This document shows positions 26,852 to 34,958 of a stretch of 64,000 bases of DNA, piece after piece (within the stretch, counting starts at the first letter, position 1; each line of letters begins with the position of its first letter). The position numbers and the translations under genes were made by a program. This DNA comes from BNXB01 sp031556375 (GTDB taxonomy: Bacteria > Bacteroidota > Bacteroidia > Bacteroidales > Azobacteroidaceae), in NCBI GenBank assembly GCA_031556375.1, contig JAVBTA010000006.1, positions 1 to 64,000 of the forward strand. The letters run 5' to 3'. Below the pieces are notes generated by a model. The model was not told the DNA's origin and searched no databases. It saw only the letters and a list, made by a program, of their open reading frames with translations.

Positions 26852-28900
26852 ATGAAATTAAATATTAATTTTTTTATTTGTGCAGTGATACTCGCTTCCA
26901 CGTTATTTTCTTGTAACGATGATTTTTTGGAACGATATCCGATTAGTTCTCAAACAGTGGAGACAACGTTCACGACTTATGACAACTTCAAGGTTTATTC
27001 CTGGGGAATATATAGCCGTTTCTTCTTAAATACAGCAGCTTATAGTGATGCTATAGGTGGTCAGGTTTTCAGTTATCCCGGAACATACGATAGGGAAGGT
27101 GATGATGCGATGTTTACTTCCGGAGGTCAGCCTGCCTGGGCATGGCAAAAATACACTAAAGCCAGCTTTAACGAAAGTTGGGATTTTTCTTTGATTCGTC
27201 AGGTTAACATTATGTTAGATAATATTGATAAATCAAGTATGAATCAGCAGGATAAGGATCATTGGCGTGCAGTTGGTTATTTTTTCAGAGCTTGGCGATA
27301 TAGTCAATTGATCTTGAATTACGGAGATGTTCCCTGGCTTGAACATGTGGTGCAGACTATCGATAACGACATTATCTATGGTCCAAGAACTCCGCGCAAT
27401 GAGGTTTCTCAGAATATCTTAGATAACTTGTTATGGGCGGAAACTCATATTAAACCGGATGGAGAAGGAGTTGGTAGTAATTCTGTTAATGTACATGTTG
27501 TACGCGCCTTGATTTCCCGTTTTGGGCTGGTTGAGGGAACCTGGAGAAAATATCATAAGTTGGGTGATCATGAAAAGTACCTGAATGAATGTATTCGTGC
27601 CTCAAAGTTGGTTATGGATGCGAATCCTTCTGTGAATGGGGAATATGATGCGATCTTTAACAGGGAAAGTTTAAAAGGAGTTCAGGGTATGTTAATATAT
27701 CGTGCTTTTGAACCGTTACAGTTGTATCATAATGTCTCTCGTTATGAACGTACCAGTGCTGCGAATACAGAGATGACTGCAGATGGGGTTGCCTGCTATT
27801 TGACACGTAATGGTTTACCGGTTAAAAATGCTGCAAACCAATCTGTTAATAAGGGTAAAGATGGAAAGTATGCCGGAGAGAATAATGTTTTTGATGAATT
27901 CAGAAACCGAGATTATCGTCTATATCATACAGTAACACCTCCTTACCGGGTAAAAGGTTTGGTGAATTCTCAAACGGTATTGGCACCATATCTGACAACA
28001 AAAGATACTTATGGCTCTTCTAATAAACCGGTTACAGCAGATGATAGTATAATGTTTGTAGAGAATATTGAATTGATGAAAACAGTGGCAAGTAAGTACC
28101 GTACAGGAGTGACCGGAGGCATTCAATTCCCTGTTGGTATTACTTATACGAGTTTATTGCCTGTTCGGAATTGGGAAGGTAATGCTGTAATGGGATTTCC
28201 GCATATAAATTCTTTCAGTGAAAACAGAGGCTTTTGTGTCACTCGTGGTGGTTATTATGTTTACAAATATTATAATACATCTACGGCTCCGAATGGGCAG
28301 GTCAGTTCTAATGATATTCCGCTTATGCGTGTGGAAGAAACAATGTTAAACTATGCGGAAGCTATGTGGGAAATGAGTAAATTTGATCAAGGTGTTGCAG
28401 ACATAACTATCAATAAATTACGTCCTCGTGCAGGAGTAGCTTCAATGGTAGTTGCAAATATTGATGCCAATTTTGATCCGGATAGAGATAAAGGTGGTTA
28501 TGTAGATTCAAAAGATCCTAATCCTATAGCAGACTATGCCGTTGACCCGGTATTGTGGGAAATTCGTCGTGAGCGTCGTGTAGAATTGATGGGTGATGGT
28601 TTCCGTTTTGGAGATTTGAAACGTTGGAGAAAAGGGCACTACCTGAATAAAGTTCAGTTGGGAGCTCCTGTTGATAATACTGATTATAATAATACTCTGG
28701 CAATTTATCCTTATGATACGGATGAAGGACATAAGACTACGGCAAGTAACGGTAAGAAAGGACGTATTGTTATGGCTGGCGATCCTGTCGGATTTGCCGG
28801 AAAGGGATGGAAATGGTATTACTATTATTTGGCTATTCCTCCAACTCAAATTCAACTTAATCCGGAGTTAGTTCAAAATCCGGGATGGGATAATGACTAA
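26852..28900 (+). CDS. SusD/RagB-family substrate-binding lipoprotein
   Basis: Surface lipoprotein of 682 residues, partner of the SusC protein upstream. The ATG at 26852 gives a lipoprotein signal (ILASTLFSC, lipobox Cys near residue 21); an upstream TTG is rejected. TPR-like helices and the typical SusD C-terminus are visible: VEETMLNYAEAMWE, LWEIRRERRVELMGDGFRFGDLKRW and YLAIPPTQIQLNPELVQNPGW. It is longer than many SusD proteins (about 500-600), through loops in the middle part. A terminator follows, so the operon has two genes. Confidence 0.94.
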   Translation: MKLNINFFICAVILASTLFSCNDDFLERYPISSQTVETTFTTYDNFKVYSWGIYSRFFLNTAAYSDAIGGQVFSYPGTYDREGDDAMFTSGGQPAWAWQKYTKASFNESWDFSLIRQVNIMLDNIDKSSMNQQDKDHWRAVGYFFRAWRYSQLILNYGDVPWLEHVVQTIDNDIIYGPRTPRNEVSQNILDNLLWAETHIKPDGEGVGSNSVNVHVVRALISRFGLVEGTWRKYHKLGDHEKYLNECIRASKLVMDANPSVNGEYDAIFNRESLKGVQGMLIYRAFEPLQLYHNVSRYERTSAANTEMTADGVACYLTRNGLPVKNAANQSVNKGKDGKYAGENNVFDEFRNRDYRLYHTVTPPYRVKGLVNSQTVLAPYLTTKDTYGSSNKPVTADDSIMFVENIELMKTVASKYRTGVTGGIQFPVGITYTSLLPVRNWEGNAVMGFPHINSFSENRGFCVTRGGYYVYKYYNTSTAPNGQVSSNDIPLMRVEETMLNYAEAMWEMSKFDQGVADITINKLRPRAGVASMVVANIDANFDPDRDKGGYVDSKDPNPIADYAVDPVLWEIRRERRVELMGDGFRFGDLKRWRKGHYLNKVQLGAPVDNTDYNNTLAIYPYDTDEGHKTTASNGKKGRIVMAGDPVGFAGKGWKWYYYYLAIPPTQIQLNPELVQNPGWDND

Positions 28901-28912
28901 ACGTTGAATAAC

Positions 28913-28967
28913 TAAAAATAAAACTCCCGTTCTCAGCATTAATCGAGAATGGGAGTTTTTATTTTTA
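28913..28967. terminator. Bidirectional terminator
   Basis: Stem of AAACTCCCGTTCTC and GAGAATGGGAGTTT (one G-U pair) with a 10-nt loop, flanked by A-rich sequence on the left and T-rich sequence on the right. It separates the convergent SusD gene and the DUF4468 gene and can serve both. Confidence 0.8.
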
Positions 28968-28980
28968 GTCGAATGATTTG

Positions 28981-30297
28981 TTACTTCACCCAAACATTTA
29001 ATATCTCTCCGATATACATCTTATGGAATTGAGATTTACTCCATTCCTCCCTGATCTTTTCGTCTTTAACGCTTTCCCATGTAAGTTGTTGTGAAACGAG
29101 TTTTTTACATTCTATAATCAGCCATGCTTCCGAGAATGATTTTGCACCGGAAGGAGTCGTGATAGGGGTGAGGCCGGATCCTTTAATTTTATCCGAATTT
29201 TTTCCTGAAGTAGAACCACAATATTTCAGAGCATCGCGATAAGCTTCTGTATAAAATGATAAGGTGTAGGTATCTCCTGTTTCCATCAACTGGTAGGTGT
29301 ATCTGGAAGGGTTTATGAAACAGAACGCAACGGGTTTATCGTAGAGATTACCGAGTCCACCCCAACTGGCGGTCATCATGTTGAATCTAGAGTCATTTCC
29401 TGCGGTGACGAGCATCCAGTCGTCTGTCAGCATTTTAATGATATTGCCAGGGATTTGTTTCGGATCTAATTGTTTGAAGCCTTGAAGAGGAGCTCCTTTT
29501 ACTAAAACCAACTCTGTTTTCGGAACTACTATCATCGGATCTTCAGGAAGACCTGTCGCTTGTTGAACCTGTTGAACTTCAGCTACCGTATTTTGAGGTG
29601 GACGTTGTCTGATTACCGTAGGCTCTTCCTTTGCATGTACGGTTGTCGCCGTAGTGGCAATTTCTTTGGAATTTTTACGGCTGTATAATCTCGATTTGTC
29701 TTTATCTGTATACAGGTCGACTTCTCCTGTTAAAATATTTAGATTTAGGCTGTTACATATATCGTCAAATAAGTCGATAGTTTTTATCCGGAATTTGCCG
29801 TTAGAGCGATATAGTTTATCCTTACCATTAAGGGCTTCTTTGTCTGTAATCCATTTTTCCGCGGTATATTTCTCCGGTTCCCGTTTATTTGCAACATTAT
29901 ACTCATAATTAATACTTCTCATTTCAATCCGGCAGGCATTATCCATGCAGAAAAGATTCAGTTGATAGTTCATAAATGAACGATCGAGGGATAAAGCAGA
30001 GGATGAGAATACTAATTCCGATTTTCCACGGCAGGATACGACCGCTTGTTCTTTGCTGACATAAGCGACCCGGCTTTCTTCTGTATTGTAATTAGCTTCA
30101 GCCCACATCAGAGTCAGTTCATAAATTTGAGCCGCAGTCATTCCCTGCAATTCTAATGTGTCCGAAAAAATAACTTTGCCATTGACTTCAGGCACAGTGC
30201 CAGCAAGATACTTCTGATCGGTCTGCGAGAATACGTTTATACTTCCTGTAATATAAGTTATTAACAGGCAGATAGATATACGAATGATTTTTTTCAT
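28981..30297 (-). CDS. Exported DUF4468 / flavin reductase-like fusion protein
   Basis: A 438-residue protein with a signal peptide (ICLLITYITGSINVFSQ). Residues about 30-160 resemble DUF4468, a TBP-like fold common in Bacteroidota (KVIFSDTLELQGMTAAQIYELTLMWAEA). A linker rich in Gln/Pro/Val follows (about 215-260), and residues about 265-438 resemble a flavin reductase-like FMN-binding domain (WMLVTAGNDSRFNMMTASWGGLG, FCFINPSRYTYQLM). The signal peptide puts a normally cytoplasmic type of flavoprotein outside the inner membrane. Partners are unknown; no electron-transfer gene is adjacent. Confidence 0.75.
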   Translation of the reverse strand: MKKIIRISICLLITYITGSINVFSQTDQKYLAGTVPEVNGKVIFSDTLELQGMTAAQIYELTLMWAEANYNTEESRVAYVSKEQAVVSCRGKSELVFSSSALSLDRSFMNYQLNLFCMDNACRIEMRSINYEYNVANKREPEKYTAEKWITDKEALNGKDKLYRSNGKFRIKTIDLFDDICNSLNLNILTGEVDLYTDKDKSRLYSRKNSKEIATTATTVHAKEEPTVIRQRPPQNTVAEVQQVQQATGLPEDPMIVVPKTELVLVKGAPLQGFKQLDPKQIPGNIIKMLTDDWMLVTAGNDSRFNMMTASWGGLGNLYDKPVAFCFINPSRYTYQLMETGDTYTLSFYTEAYRDALKYCGSTSGKNSDKIKGSGLTPITTPSGAKSFSEAWLIIECKKLVSQQLTWESVKDEKIREEWSKSQFHKMYIGEILNVWVK

Positions 30298-30406
30298 ATA
30301 AATGTTTTTATAGATTTTACTAAACTAATTGGGGTAAAAATACAGAAATTTTGGGAAATAATACAAAATAAAGGTATTAATAAACAATTATCGCTTTCAG
30401 ATTTGT

Positions 30407-31210
30407 TTAACGATTTCCGAGGAATTTGATATCCGGATGTTGTTTAACGTACTGAGATGCTGTTTTATATCCGATTCTGTAAATTGCTCTGAATTCACTA
30501 AAATCACTTGGTTCATAGCGGCTTAGATCTGGGAAGGTGATGTAAAAATCACATTTTCCACTCCTTATGGAATTCATTTGTTTTAACATGATTCTGTAGG
30601 CGATAGGCAATATGTTCTTTTTTGTGATTGTACCGGAGTAAGGGAGTGCAGTATGAACATCCACTCCAATAATTTTATCACATACAGGTATCAGGGGTTC
30701 TATCGGCAGATTATTCATGATTCCTCCGTCTACATATAGATGTTCATCTATTTCTTCCGGTTCGAAGGCCAAAGGAATCGACATCGATGCAAGTACATAT
30801 TCGATTAGTTTATCACCAGAAGATATAATTTGAGATTCTGCATTTCTAAAATCGACAACAGAAAGAGCAAAAGGTCTTTTGAGGTGAGAAAAATCGTTGT
30901 GAGGAACGTACAGATGAAGTAAATTTTCGATTTTTTGATTACTGGACAATCCTGCTTTTAATTTTGTCCTGGCAGGGCTTAATATATTTTTCAGATTATA
31001 AATCTTATGTTCTTCAATAATGTGTACAATTTCCTCCGAGTTATAGCCATGAGCATACAATACTCCGATAATGGCTCCCATACTGGCTCCGGAGACATAG
31101 TAAGGGCTGATGTTATATTCTTCGAAAACTTTTAGTACGCCCAGGTGTGCCAATCCTAATGCACCTCCGCCTCCCAGACAAATACCTATTGTATTTTTTA
31201 TGATTTCCAT
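30407..31210 (-). CDS. Patatin-like phospholipase
   Basis: Serine lipid acyl hydrolase of about 267 residues. It has the oxyanion-hole motif GGGGALGLAHLGVLK near residue 12, the nucleophile motif GASMG near 40 and the DGG motif of the catalytic Asp near 165 (VDGGIMNNLP). No signal peptide is seen. The start at 31210 is chosen; a Met codon 9 nt upstream is equally possible. Related to RssA/YchK-type proteins. It lies at the left edge of the accessory segment that runs to the tRNA-Lys gene. Confidence 0.92.
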   Translation of the reverse strand: MEIIKNTIGICLGGGGALGLAHLGVLKVFEEYNISPYYVSGASMGAIIGVLYAHGYNSEEIVHIIEEHKIYNLKNILSPARTKLKAGLSSNQKIENLLHLYVPHNDFSHLKRPFALSVVDFRNAESQIISSGDKLIEYVLASMSIPLAFEPEEIDEHLYVDGGIMNNLPIEPLIPVCDKIIGVDVHTALPYSGTITKKNILPIAYRIMLKQMNSIRSGKCDFYITFPDLSRYEPSDFSEFRAIYRIGYKTASQYVKQHPDIKFLGNR

Positions 31211-31355
31211 GATTCTCAATGAAATATTTTTGATTCTTTGATGTAAAGATAATAATATTAGATTGGTAATGCGAATTTAAAATGGAATAATTTTCCACTC
31301 GTAGCATTAACCACACTCCGTAAAAACAAAATAAACCGATTATCTTCAATGATTC

Positions 31356-31401
31356 TGTGCAAGGTGTAAGCATCTATATAGATAGTCTAACATCTTGCAC
31401 A
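31356..31401. repeat. Nested palindrome downstream of the hipA remnant
   Basis: 12-bp inverted repeat with one G-U pair (arms 31356-31367 and 31390-31401) enclosing a perfect 12-nt palindrome, ATCTATATAGAT, at 31372-31383. It sits 8 nt past the stop of the hipA fragment. No T-run follows on the minus strand, so it may be a weak terminator or a recombination or protein-binding site. The rest of 31211-31408 shows no gene. Confidence 0.4.
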
Positions 31402-31408
31402 AGAAAAA

Positions 31409-32224
31409 TTATGCTTTTATAAAATCCGATTGAATAATTTCGATTAATTGACTGTCAATGCCGAGTGCTGACGCATATTCCTCAAATCTGCCGACGGCAT
31501 TTGCCACCGCATCAATCAGTGATTTATAATCCTGAATATCGTTATTCAGCCCCAAGATTTCCAAATCTTCGCGCGTAATATTCTCATTCTTCCCGTTTAC
31601 CGTCAGTGAATGCCTGTTGGCATAAGCGGGAGTTGTCGGGTCAACGCTGTATGTCAAATCGTAGGCAGGCGACAAACGCCACACGCCATCGGGTGTCATG
31701 CAAAAGGCGAAATTCTTGGAATGGTCGTCCACATTGCGGGCAAGTACATTGAATACCATTCGCAGGTATTGCTGTTTGCTGTCCTCATAAGGCAGGTTCA
31801 AACGGCGGATGACGGCGAAAATATCTTCGTAACTATCGCTTGTAGGCGACATGGCTGCCAACGTTTGCGTATGAATGCGTTTGTTTCCGATTCTGTCGAA
31901 ACGACTGGTCAGAAAATGCGTTACGCCTCCGTAAGTTCTCAATTCCGACGGCATCATCGTAATTCCCGCATTTAAAGCCATACGGTAATACACATATTCT
32001 AATTTGGCAAACGGATAAGCGGAATTATCGTCGTATTTCAAAATAAAATGTTCAAATTCTTCGGGGATATCGCCTTGATCCGAAACTACCTCTCCCGTTT
32101 CCGTATTGAGCGCAACAATTGCCTTTGGGTGTTTACCGCCCGGCGAGGAACTGATTTTTATCAAATCCTGCCACAGAATTGAATTATCACTATCCAACAC
32201 CACCGATTCCCGTTCGTCCAACAC
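31409..32224 (-). pseudogene. hipA: HipA-family kinase, N-terminally truncated
   Basis: C-terminal 271 residues of a HipA-like serine/threonine kinase toxin. Kinase motifs are present: SPGGKHPKAIVAL (phosphate-binding loop), HFLTSRFDR, ARNVDDHSKNFAF (catalytic Asp region) and YDLTYS (metal-binding Asp). The N-terminal subdomain of about 100-150 residues, including the usual LPDGFG-like segment, is missing. The frame is open for only four more codons upstream (FAKE) before TGA at 32239. The first usable codon is GTG at 32224, and no hipB lies upstream. It is therefore probably a deletion remnant; whether a stable protein is made is unknown. Confidence 0.75.
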
Positions 32225-32431
32225 CTCTTTGGCGAATCATGCGATCTAATATCTCTACAAGAGATAAAAGACATTATCCGGGAAGAATTTTACGGAACCA
32301 AAAGATGGAATGAATATGACAACCTTTGGCAATTATATTCCTCTAGGAAAGATTATCACCAAGTGAAGAATATTTCACTCTATCATATTAGGTTTTCAGA
32401 AGGAGTTGAAAGGGAAGAAAAGGTTGTATAA
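32225..32431 (+). pseudogene. C-terminal fragment of an unidentified gene
   Basis: On the plus strand the frame LFGESCDLISLQEIKDII and onward to VEREEKVV is open to TAA at 32429-32431 but has no start codon of its own. It looks like the end of a protein rich in charged and aromatic residues. It begins where the hipA fragment breaks off, so one deletion or insertion event may have joined two unrelated truncated genes. I do not recognise the family. The remaining sequence to 32515 holds nothing evident. Confidence 0.3.
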
Positions 32432-32515
32432 ATACTATCTTAATAAATCTGAGGAAATACGGAAAATTTACGGATCCTCGAATTGAGGTTCTAGAGAAAT
32501 TTTAATTGGTGGTAA

Positions 32516-32794
32516 TCACTTATCGTCGTAATGTCCCCACAGTGACAAAACAAATACGCTCACTGTCTCATTGTTGATGGTATATAACATTCTGTGACGG
32601 TCATCTATTTTTCGAGACCAGATATCCGCTTTATCATGTTTCAATTTATGTGGCTTACCTGTACCAGTTTCTGGATGCTTTTCCAACTCTCCAAAAAGTT
32701 TATATATTTTTCTCAGAAGAATTTTATTTCCTGCTTTGATGTGCATATCCAAATGGGTCTCAGCTATAGGCTCTAAAACAATTTCGTATATCAT
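32516..32794 (-). CDS. yoeB: Type II toxin, YoeB family
   Basis: A 92-residue RelE-superfamily mRNA interferase that acts at the ribosome. The sequence follows YoeB closely: KPHKLKHDKADIWSRKIDDR in the middle (with the conserved LKH and WSR residues), HRMLYTI, and the C-terminal active-site GHYDDK that corresponds to the His-Tyr end of YoeB. The gene overlaps the antitoxin stop by 4 nt, the usual order with antitoxin first. It lies in the accessory segment near tRNA-Lys and appears intact. Confidence 0.9.
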   Translation of the reverse strand: MIYEIVLEPIAETHLDMHIKAGNKILLRKIYKLFGELEKHPETGTGKPHKLKHDKADIWSRKIDDRHRMLYTINNETVSVFVLSLWGHYDDK

Positions 32795-33042
32795 AAATTC
32801 ATTTTTATACGAAGTTCATCCATTGTATATTTCTTACCTGCCCCTGACTGGATATCACTCAGGCCACGATCTATAATTGCATTAAATTCGTCCTGGCTCA
32901 TAAGTGTATCATCATCCTTAACCAGCACAACCTTATAAGATCTGTTTCGTCCTCTCTGTATAAGGACTTCCATACCTTCGTCTATTTTATCAAAGTAGCT
33001 TTTTTGATGTTCTCGGAATTCTCTTGAACTTATTACTATCAT
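32791..33042 (-). CDS. yefM: Type II antitoxin, Phd/YefM family
   Basis: An 83-residue antitoxin. The N-terminal Phd/YefM DNA-binding fold is visible (VISSREFREHQKSYFDKI, then IQRGRNRSYKVVLVKDDD), followed by an acidic and flexible C-terminal part that should wrap the toxin. It is translationally coupled to yoeB. A palindromic operator with a TGTACA core overlaps its promoter at 33055-33083, as expected for autorepression by the YefM-YoeB complex. Confidence 0.9.
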   Translation of the reverse strand: MIVISSREFREHQKSYFDKIDEGMEVLIQRGRNRSYKVVLVKDDDTLMSQDEFNAIIDRGLSDIQSGAGKKYTMDELRIKMNL

Positions 33043-33054
33043 AATCTATAATTA

Positions 33055-33083
33055 TTTGTGTACATATTTGGTACACAAAAATA
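33055..33083 (-). promoter_or_regulatory. yefM-yoeB operator and promoter
   Basis: Perfect 9-bp inverted repeat: TTTGTGTAC (33055-33063) and GTACACAAA (33071-33079) with a 7-nt spacer. It contains TGTACA at 33059-33064, the core hexamer reported for the E. coli yefM operator. The minus-strand -7 element TATTTTTG (33083-33076) overlaps the right arm, and the yefM start is 12 nt beyond the left arm. Confidence 0.75.
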
Positions 33084-33395
33084 ATGACTTTTTTTGAAGA
33101 AACAAATATTTTAATTATTATTTTTTCTGAAAGTACTTCCCGAGCATTGAAATTAGGCTTAAAGTTTGGAACAAGTGGAAAAGAAACCAAAACATCAACA
33201 TATACCGTTACTACAAGTCACGGAAATGATGAATTAGGAGAAGTTATACTTCGTTTTGACGACAGAATTATTACAAGTAAGGATATAGTTAAACATAGTA
33301 ATACAGGAAGGGGCAATGACGTTCCTGATTATAATGAAAGATACAAAACGACATGGTGTCAAATCTTTTTTGCGCCAGGTATAATAAATGAATGA
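33084..33395 (+). CDS. Hypothetical protein, possibly a remnant
   Basis: A 103-residue reading frame of unknown family. The second half (HGNDELGEVILRFDDRIITSKDIVKHSNTGRGNDVPDYNERY) has a composition typical of a real soluble protein; the first 30 residues are less convincing and could be upstream non-coding sequence. The ATG directly abuts the minus-strand yefM promoter, which leaves no obvious promoter of its own. It is followed by a strong bidirectional terminator, which favours it being transcribed. It may be the end of a longer gene. Confidence 0.4.
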   Translation: MTFFEETNILIIIFSESTSRALKLGLKFGTSGKETKTSTYTVTTSHGNDELGEVILRFDDRIITSKDIVKHSNTGRGNDVPDYNERYKTTWCQIFFAPGIINE

Positions 33396-33405
33396 TTTTC
33401 TAAAA

Positions 33406-33439
33406 GAAAAAGAAGGGCAATTTATTGCCCTTCTTTTTC
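33406..33439. terminator. Bidirectional terminator
   Basis: Perfect 15-bp stem (arms 33406-33420 and 33425-33439, 4-nt loop) with A-rich left and T-rich right arms, between two convergent reading frames. The stop codon of the minus-strand gene lies in the loop. Confidence 0.85.
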
Positions 33440-33745
33440 CGGATAAGGTCCGAAAACGTTTATCTGAATAATTTTGTCATTAGACGAAAACCAGCTAACC
33501 GATGAAAGTTTATTTTTGTAGAAATGACTTTCAGAAATAATCAATAATTTCTTCTTATCCTTATACATAGATGGTAACAACGGAGCACAACCGGTTTCAT
33601 CAACAACAGCTCTTTGGTCAGGATAAATAAAAACAGAGTCTTTTGAAAGAGTTCCTTTTTGGTATTCGAAGTCGAACAAAATCACATCTCGCGTGTCTAT
33701 ACCATAGTATACATATACGATTATAATTTCACTAATCTTGTTCAT
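33422..33745 (-). CDS. Hypothetical protein
   Basis: A 107-residue protein with no family I recognise. It has mixed alpha/beta composition (SEIIIVYVYYGIDTRDVILFDFEY at the start), no signal peptide and no membrane segment, and ends in PYPEKEGQ. The stop codon sits in the loop of a strong terminator hairpin. It lies between the yefM-yoeB module and the second toxin module, and may be an accessory cargo gene of the tRNA-Lys segment. Confidence 0.55.
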   Translation of the reverse strand: MNKISEIIIVYVYYGIDTRDVILFDFEYQKGTLSKDSVFIYPDQRAVVDETGCAPLLPSMYKDKKKLLIISESHFYKNKLSSVSWFSSNDKIIQINVFGPYPEKEGQ

Positions 33746-34216
33746 AATTTTGAGATGTTACATAGTTAATTTCAAGAAAGTGAACCTTATAAGCCTAAAA
33801 ATACTTAGATAAGATATAATGTGAGACATGCTTCTTCATCTAGTAATAAAATTTCTAGTATTTGTGCTTCCCTCGGGCAATAAAAACACAGATAAAGTCC
33901 ACTTTCTCTAATAATCTAGGGAGGGCGTAATGTGATAGTATTTGTGTGTATATGACATATATAGTGGTTTTGATCTCAGATTCAAAAGAATTTCATTGCT
34001 TAACCTTAAAATTTTGGTTCAAACTATTGTTCTATTCTCATAATTCAGATTGGGATAATAATCTGATTTTTTCACTTATTATACCAAAATGTTCAAATTC
34101 CATCCCAAATGGTTAAATTTTGATTCAATAGGCTCATTAACTAAAAATAAGGCAATTTTATTGACAATCATCTTTAAAATCAGTACCTTTGTATTAAACA
34201 GTATAATAATTGAATC
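33746..34216. promoter_or_regulatory. Non-coding accessory sequence with toxin-module promoter
   Basis: This 471-nt AT-rich gap has no credible ORF. Near its right end ATTG (34160-34163), a 20-nt spacer and TACCTTTG (34184-34191) give a plausible promoter for the antitoxin at 34217. Two imperfect direct repeats, TTAAAATTTTGGTTCAA (34006-34022) and TTAAATTTTGATTCAA (34113-34128), are the only other pattern I see. The segment may be degraded mobile DNA. Confidence 0.45.
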
Positions 34217-34399
34217 ATGTTATCTCGTGCACAAGTATTTAATACCATAGAGAAATTGCCGGAGCAATTTTCTATAGATCAGTTAATTGACAAGCTCTTG
34301 TTTATCGATAAAGTGGAAACTGGTTTGAAACAATCAGCATCAGGAGAAGTCAATACCAAAGAACAAGCTAAACAAAAGCTTTCCAAATGGTTGAAATAA
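34217..34399 (+). CDS. Small antitoxin of a RelE/ParE module
   Basis: A 60-residue protein upstream of and overlapping a ParE-like toxin by 13 nt. The sequence (EKLPEQFSIDQLIDKLLFIDKVETGL) is an amphipathic helical type seen in short Bacteroidota addiction-module antitoxins; the C-terminal Lys-rich end (KEQAKQKLSKWLK) is probably flexible. There is no classic ribbon-helix-helix or HTH signature, so the assignment rests mainly on position and size. Confidence 0.75.
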   Translation: MLSRAQVFNTIEKLPEQFSIDQLIDKLLFIDKVETGLKQSASGEVNTKEQAKQKLSKWLK

Positions 34400-34689
34400 A
34401 ATGGACTAATTTTGCCATTGAAAATCTAAACGATATTGGCACTTATATTGAAAAAGACAGTTTTCGGTATGCTGAAATCGTGGTTAATTCTCTCTTTGAC
34501 TCAACTGAAATTTTAGAACAACATCCTCTTGCTGGCAGAATGGTTCCTGAGTTTGAAGATAAAAGTATTCGGGAATTGATAAGGGGGAGTTATCGCATTG
34601 TGTATAAAGTCCTGAACGAAAATCGTATAGATATATTAACCGTTCATCATTCTGCTCAATTACTTACCAATTTACCTAATATTGAATAA
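34387..34689 (+). CDS. Type II toxin, RelE/ParE superfamily
   Basis: A 100-residue ParE-like protein. It has the family pattern WTNFAIENLNDIGTYIEKDS at the N-terminus, IVVNSLFDSTEILEQHPLAGRMVPEF in the middle and IRELIRGSYRIVYKV followed by ILTVHHSAQLL at the end. Members poison either gyrase (ParE) or ribosome-bound mRNA (RelE); the RELIRGSYRIVYKV and VHHSAQLL motifs favour the ParE branch. It appears intact and overlaps its antitoxin. Confidence 0.87.
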   Translation: MVEIKWTNFAIENLNDIGTYIEKDSFRYAEIVVNSLFDSTEILEQHPLAGRMVPEFEDKSIRELIRGSYRIVYKVLNENRIDILTVHHSAQLLTNLPNIE

Positions 34690-34692
34690 ACT

Positions 34693-34848
34693 CTATAAAG
34701 AAATGGCTCTAAGAGTGTATTCCGCAGGAGAAACAGAATTATGATGTCTTACCCGGAAATATTCTTCGATAGTGTTCTGAAAGACTTTATGATCAATTCC
34801 AAATTCCCTGTAAATATCAGACAATTCGCCTGATGTCAATTGTAATAC
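34693..34848 (-). pseudogene. Short orphan reading frame beside the toxin module
   Basis: A minus-strand frame of 51 codons without an ATG (bounded by TGA at 34849-34851 and TAG at 34693-34695) encodes a protein-like sequence, including SDIYREFGIDHKVFQNTIEE and YFRVRHHNSVSPAEYTL. It could be the tail of a lost gene, perhaps on a former mobile element. Family not recognised; it may be spurious. Confidence 0.2.
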
Positions 34849-34851
34849 TCA

Positions 34852-34896
34852 TGGTTTACACACTGGTTTACACAGACCACTAAAAACCCACTAAAA
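34852..34896. repeat. Paired short direct repeats near tRNA-Lys
   Basis: TGGTTTACACA occurs at 34852-34862 and again at 34864-34874 (12-bp period); CCACTAAAA occurs at 34877-34885 and 34888-34896 (11-bp period). Such helically phased direct repeats close to a tRNA 3' end resemble arm-type integrase binding sites, but no integrase is present, so this is inference. Confidence 0.4.
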
Positions 34897-34958
34897 CCGT
34901 AAAAGTAACCCAACAAAAAAAGCAGCCACAAATGAATGTAACTGCTTGATTCTGCGAG

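Noticed and set aside
31211..34958. Intact integrative element or prophage
   Set aside because: No integrase, transposase, relaxase or phage gene and no duplicated tRNA end are visible; only fragments and toxin modules remain.
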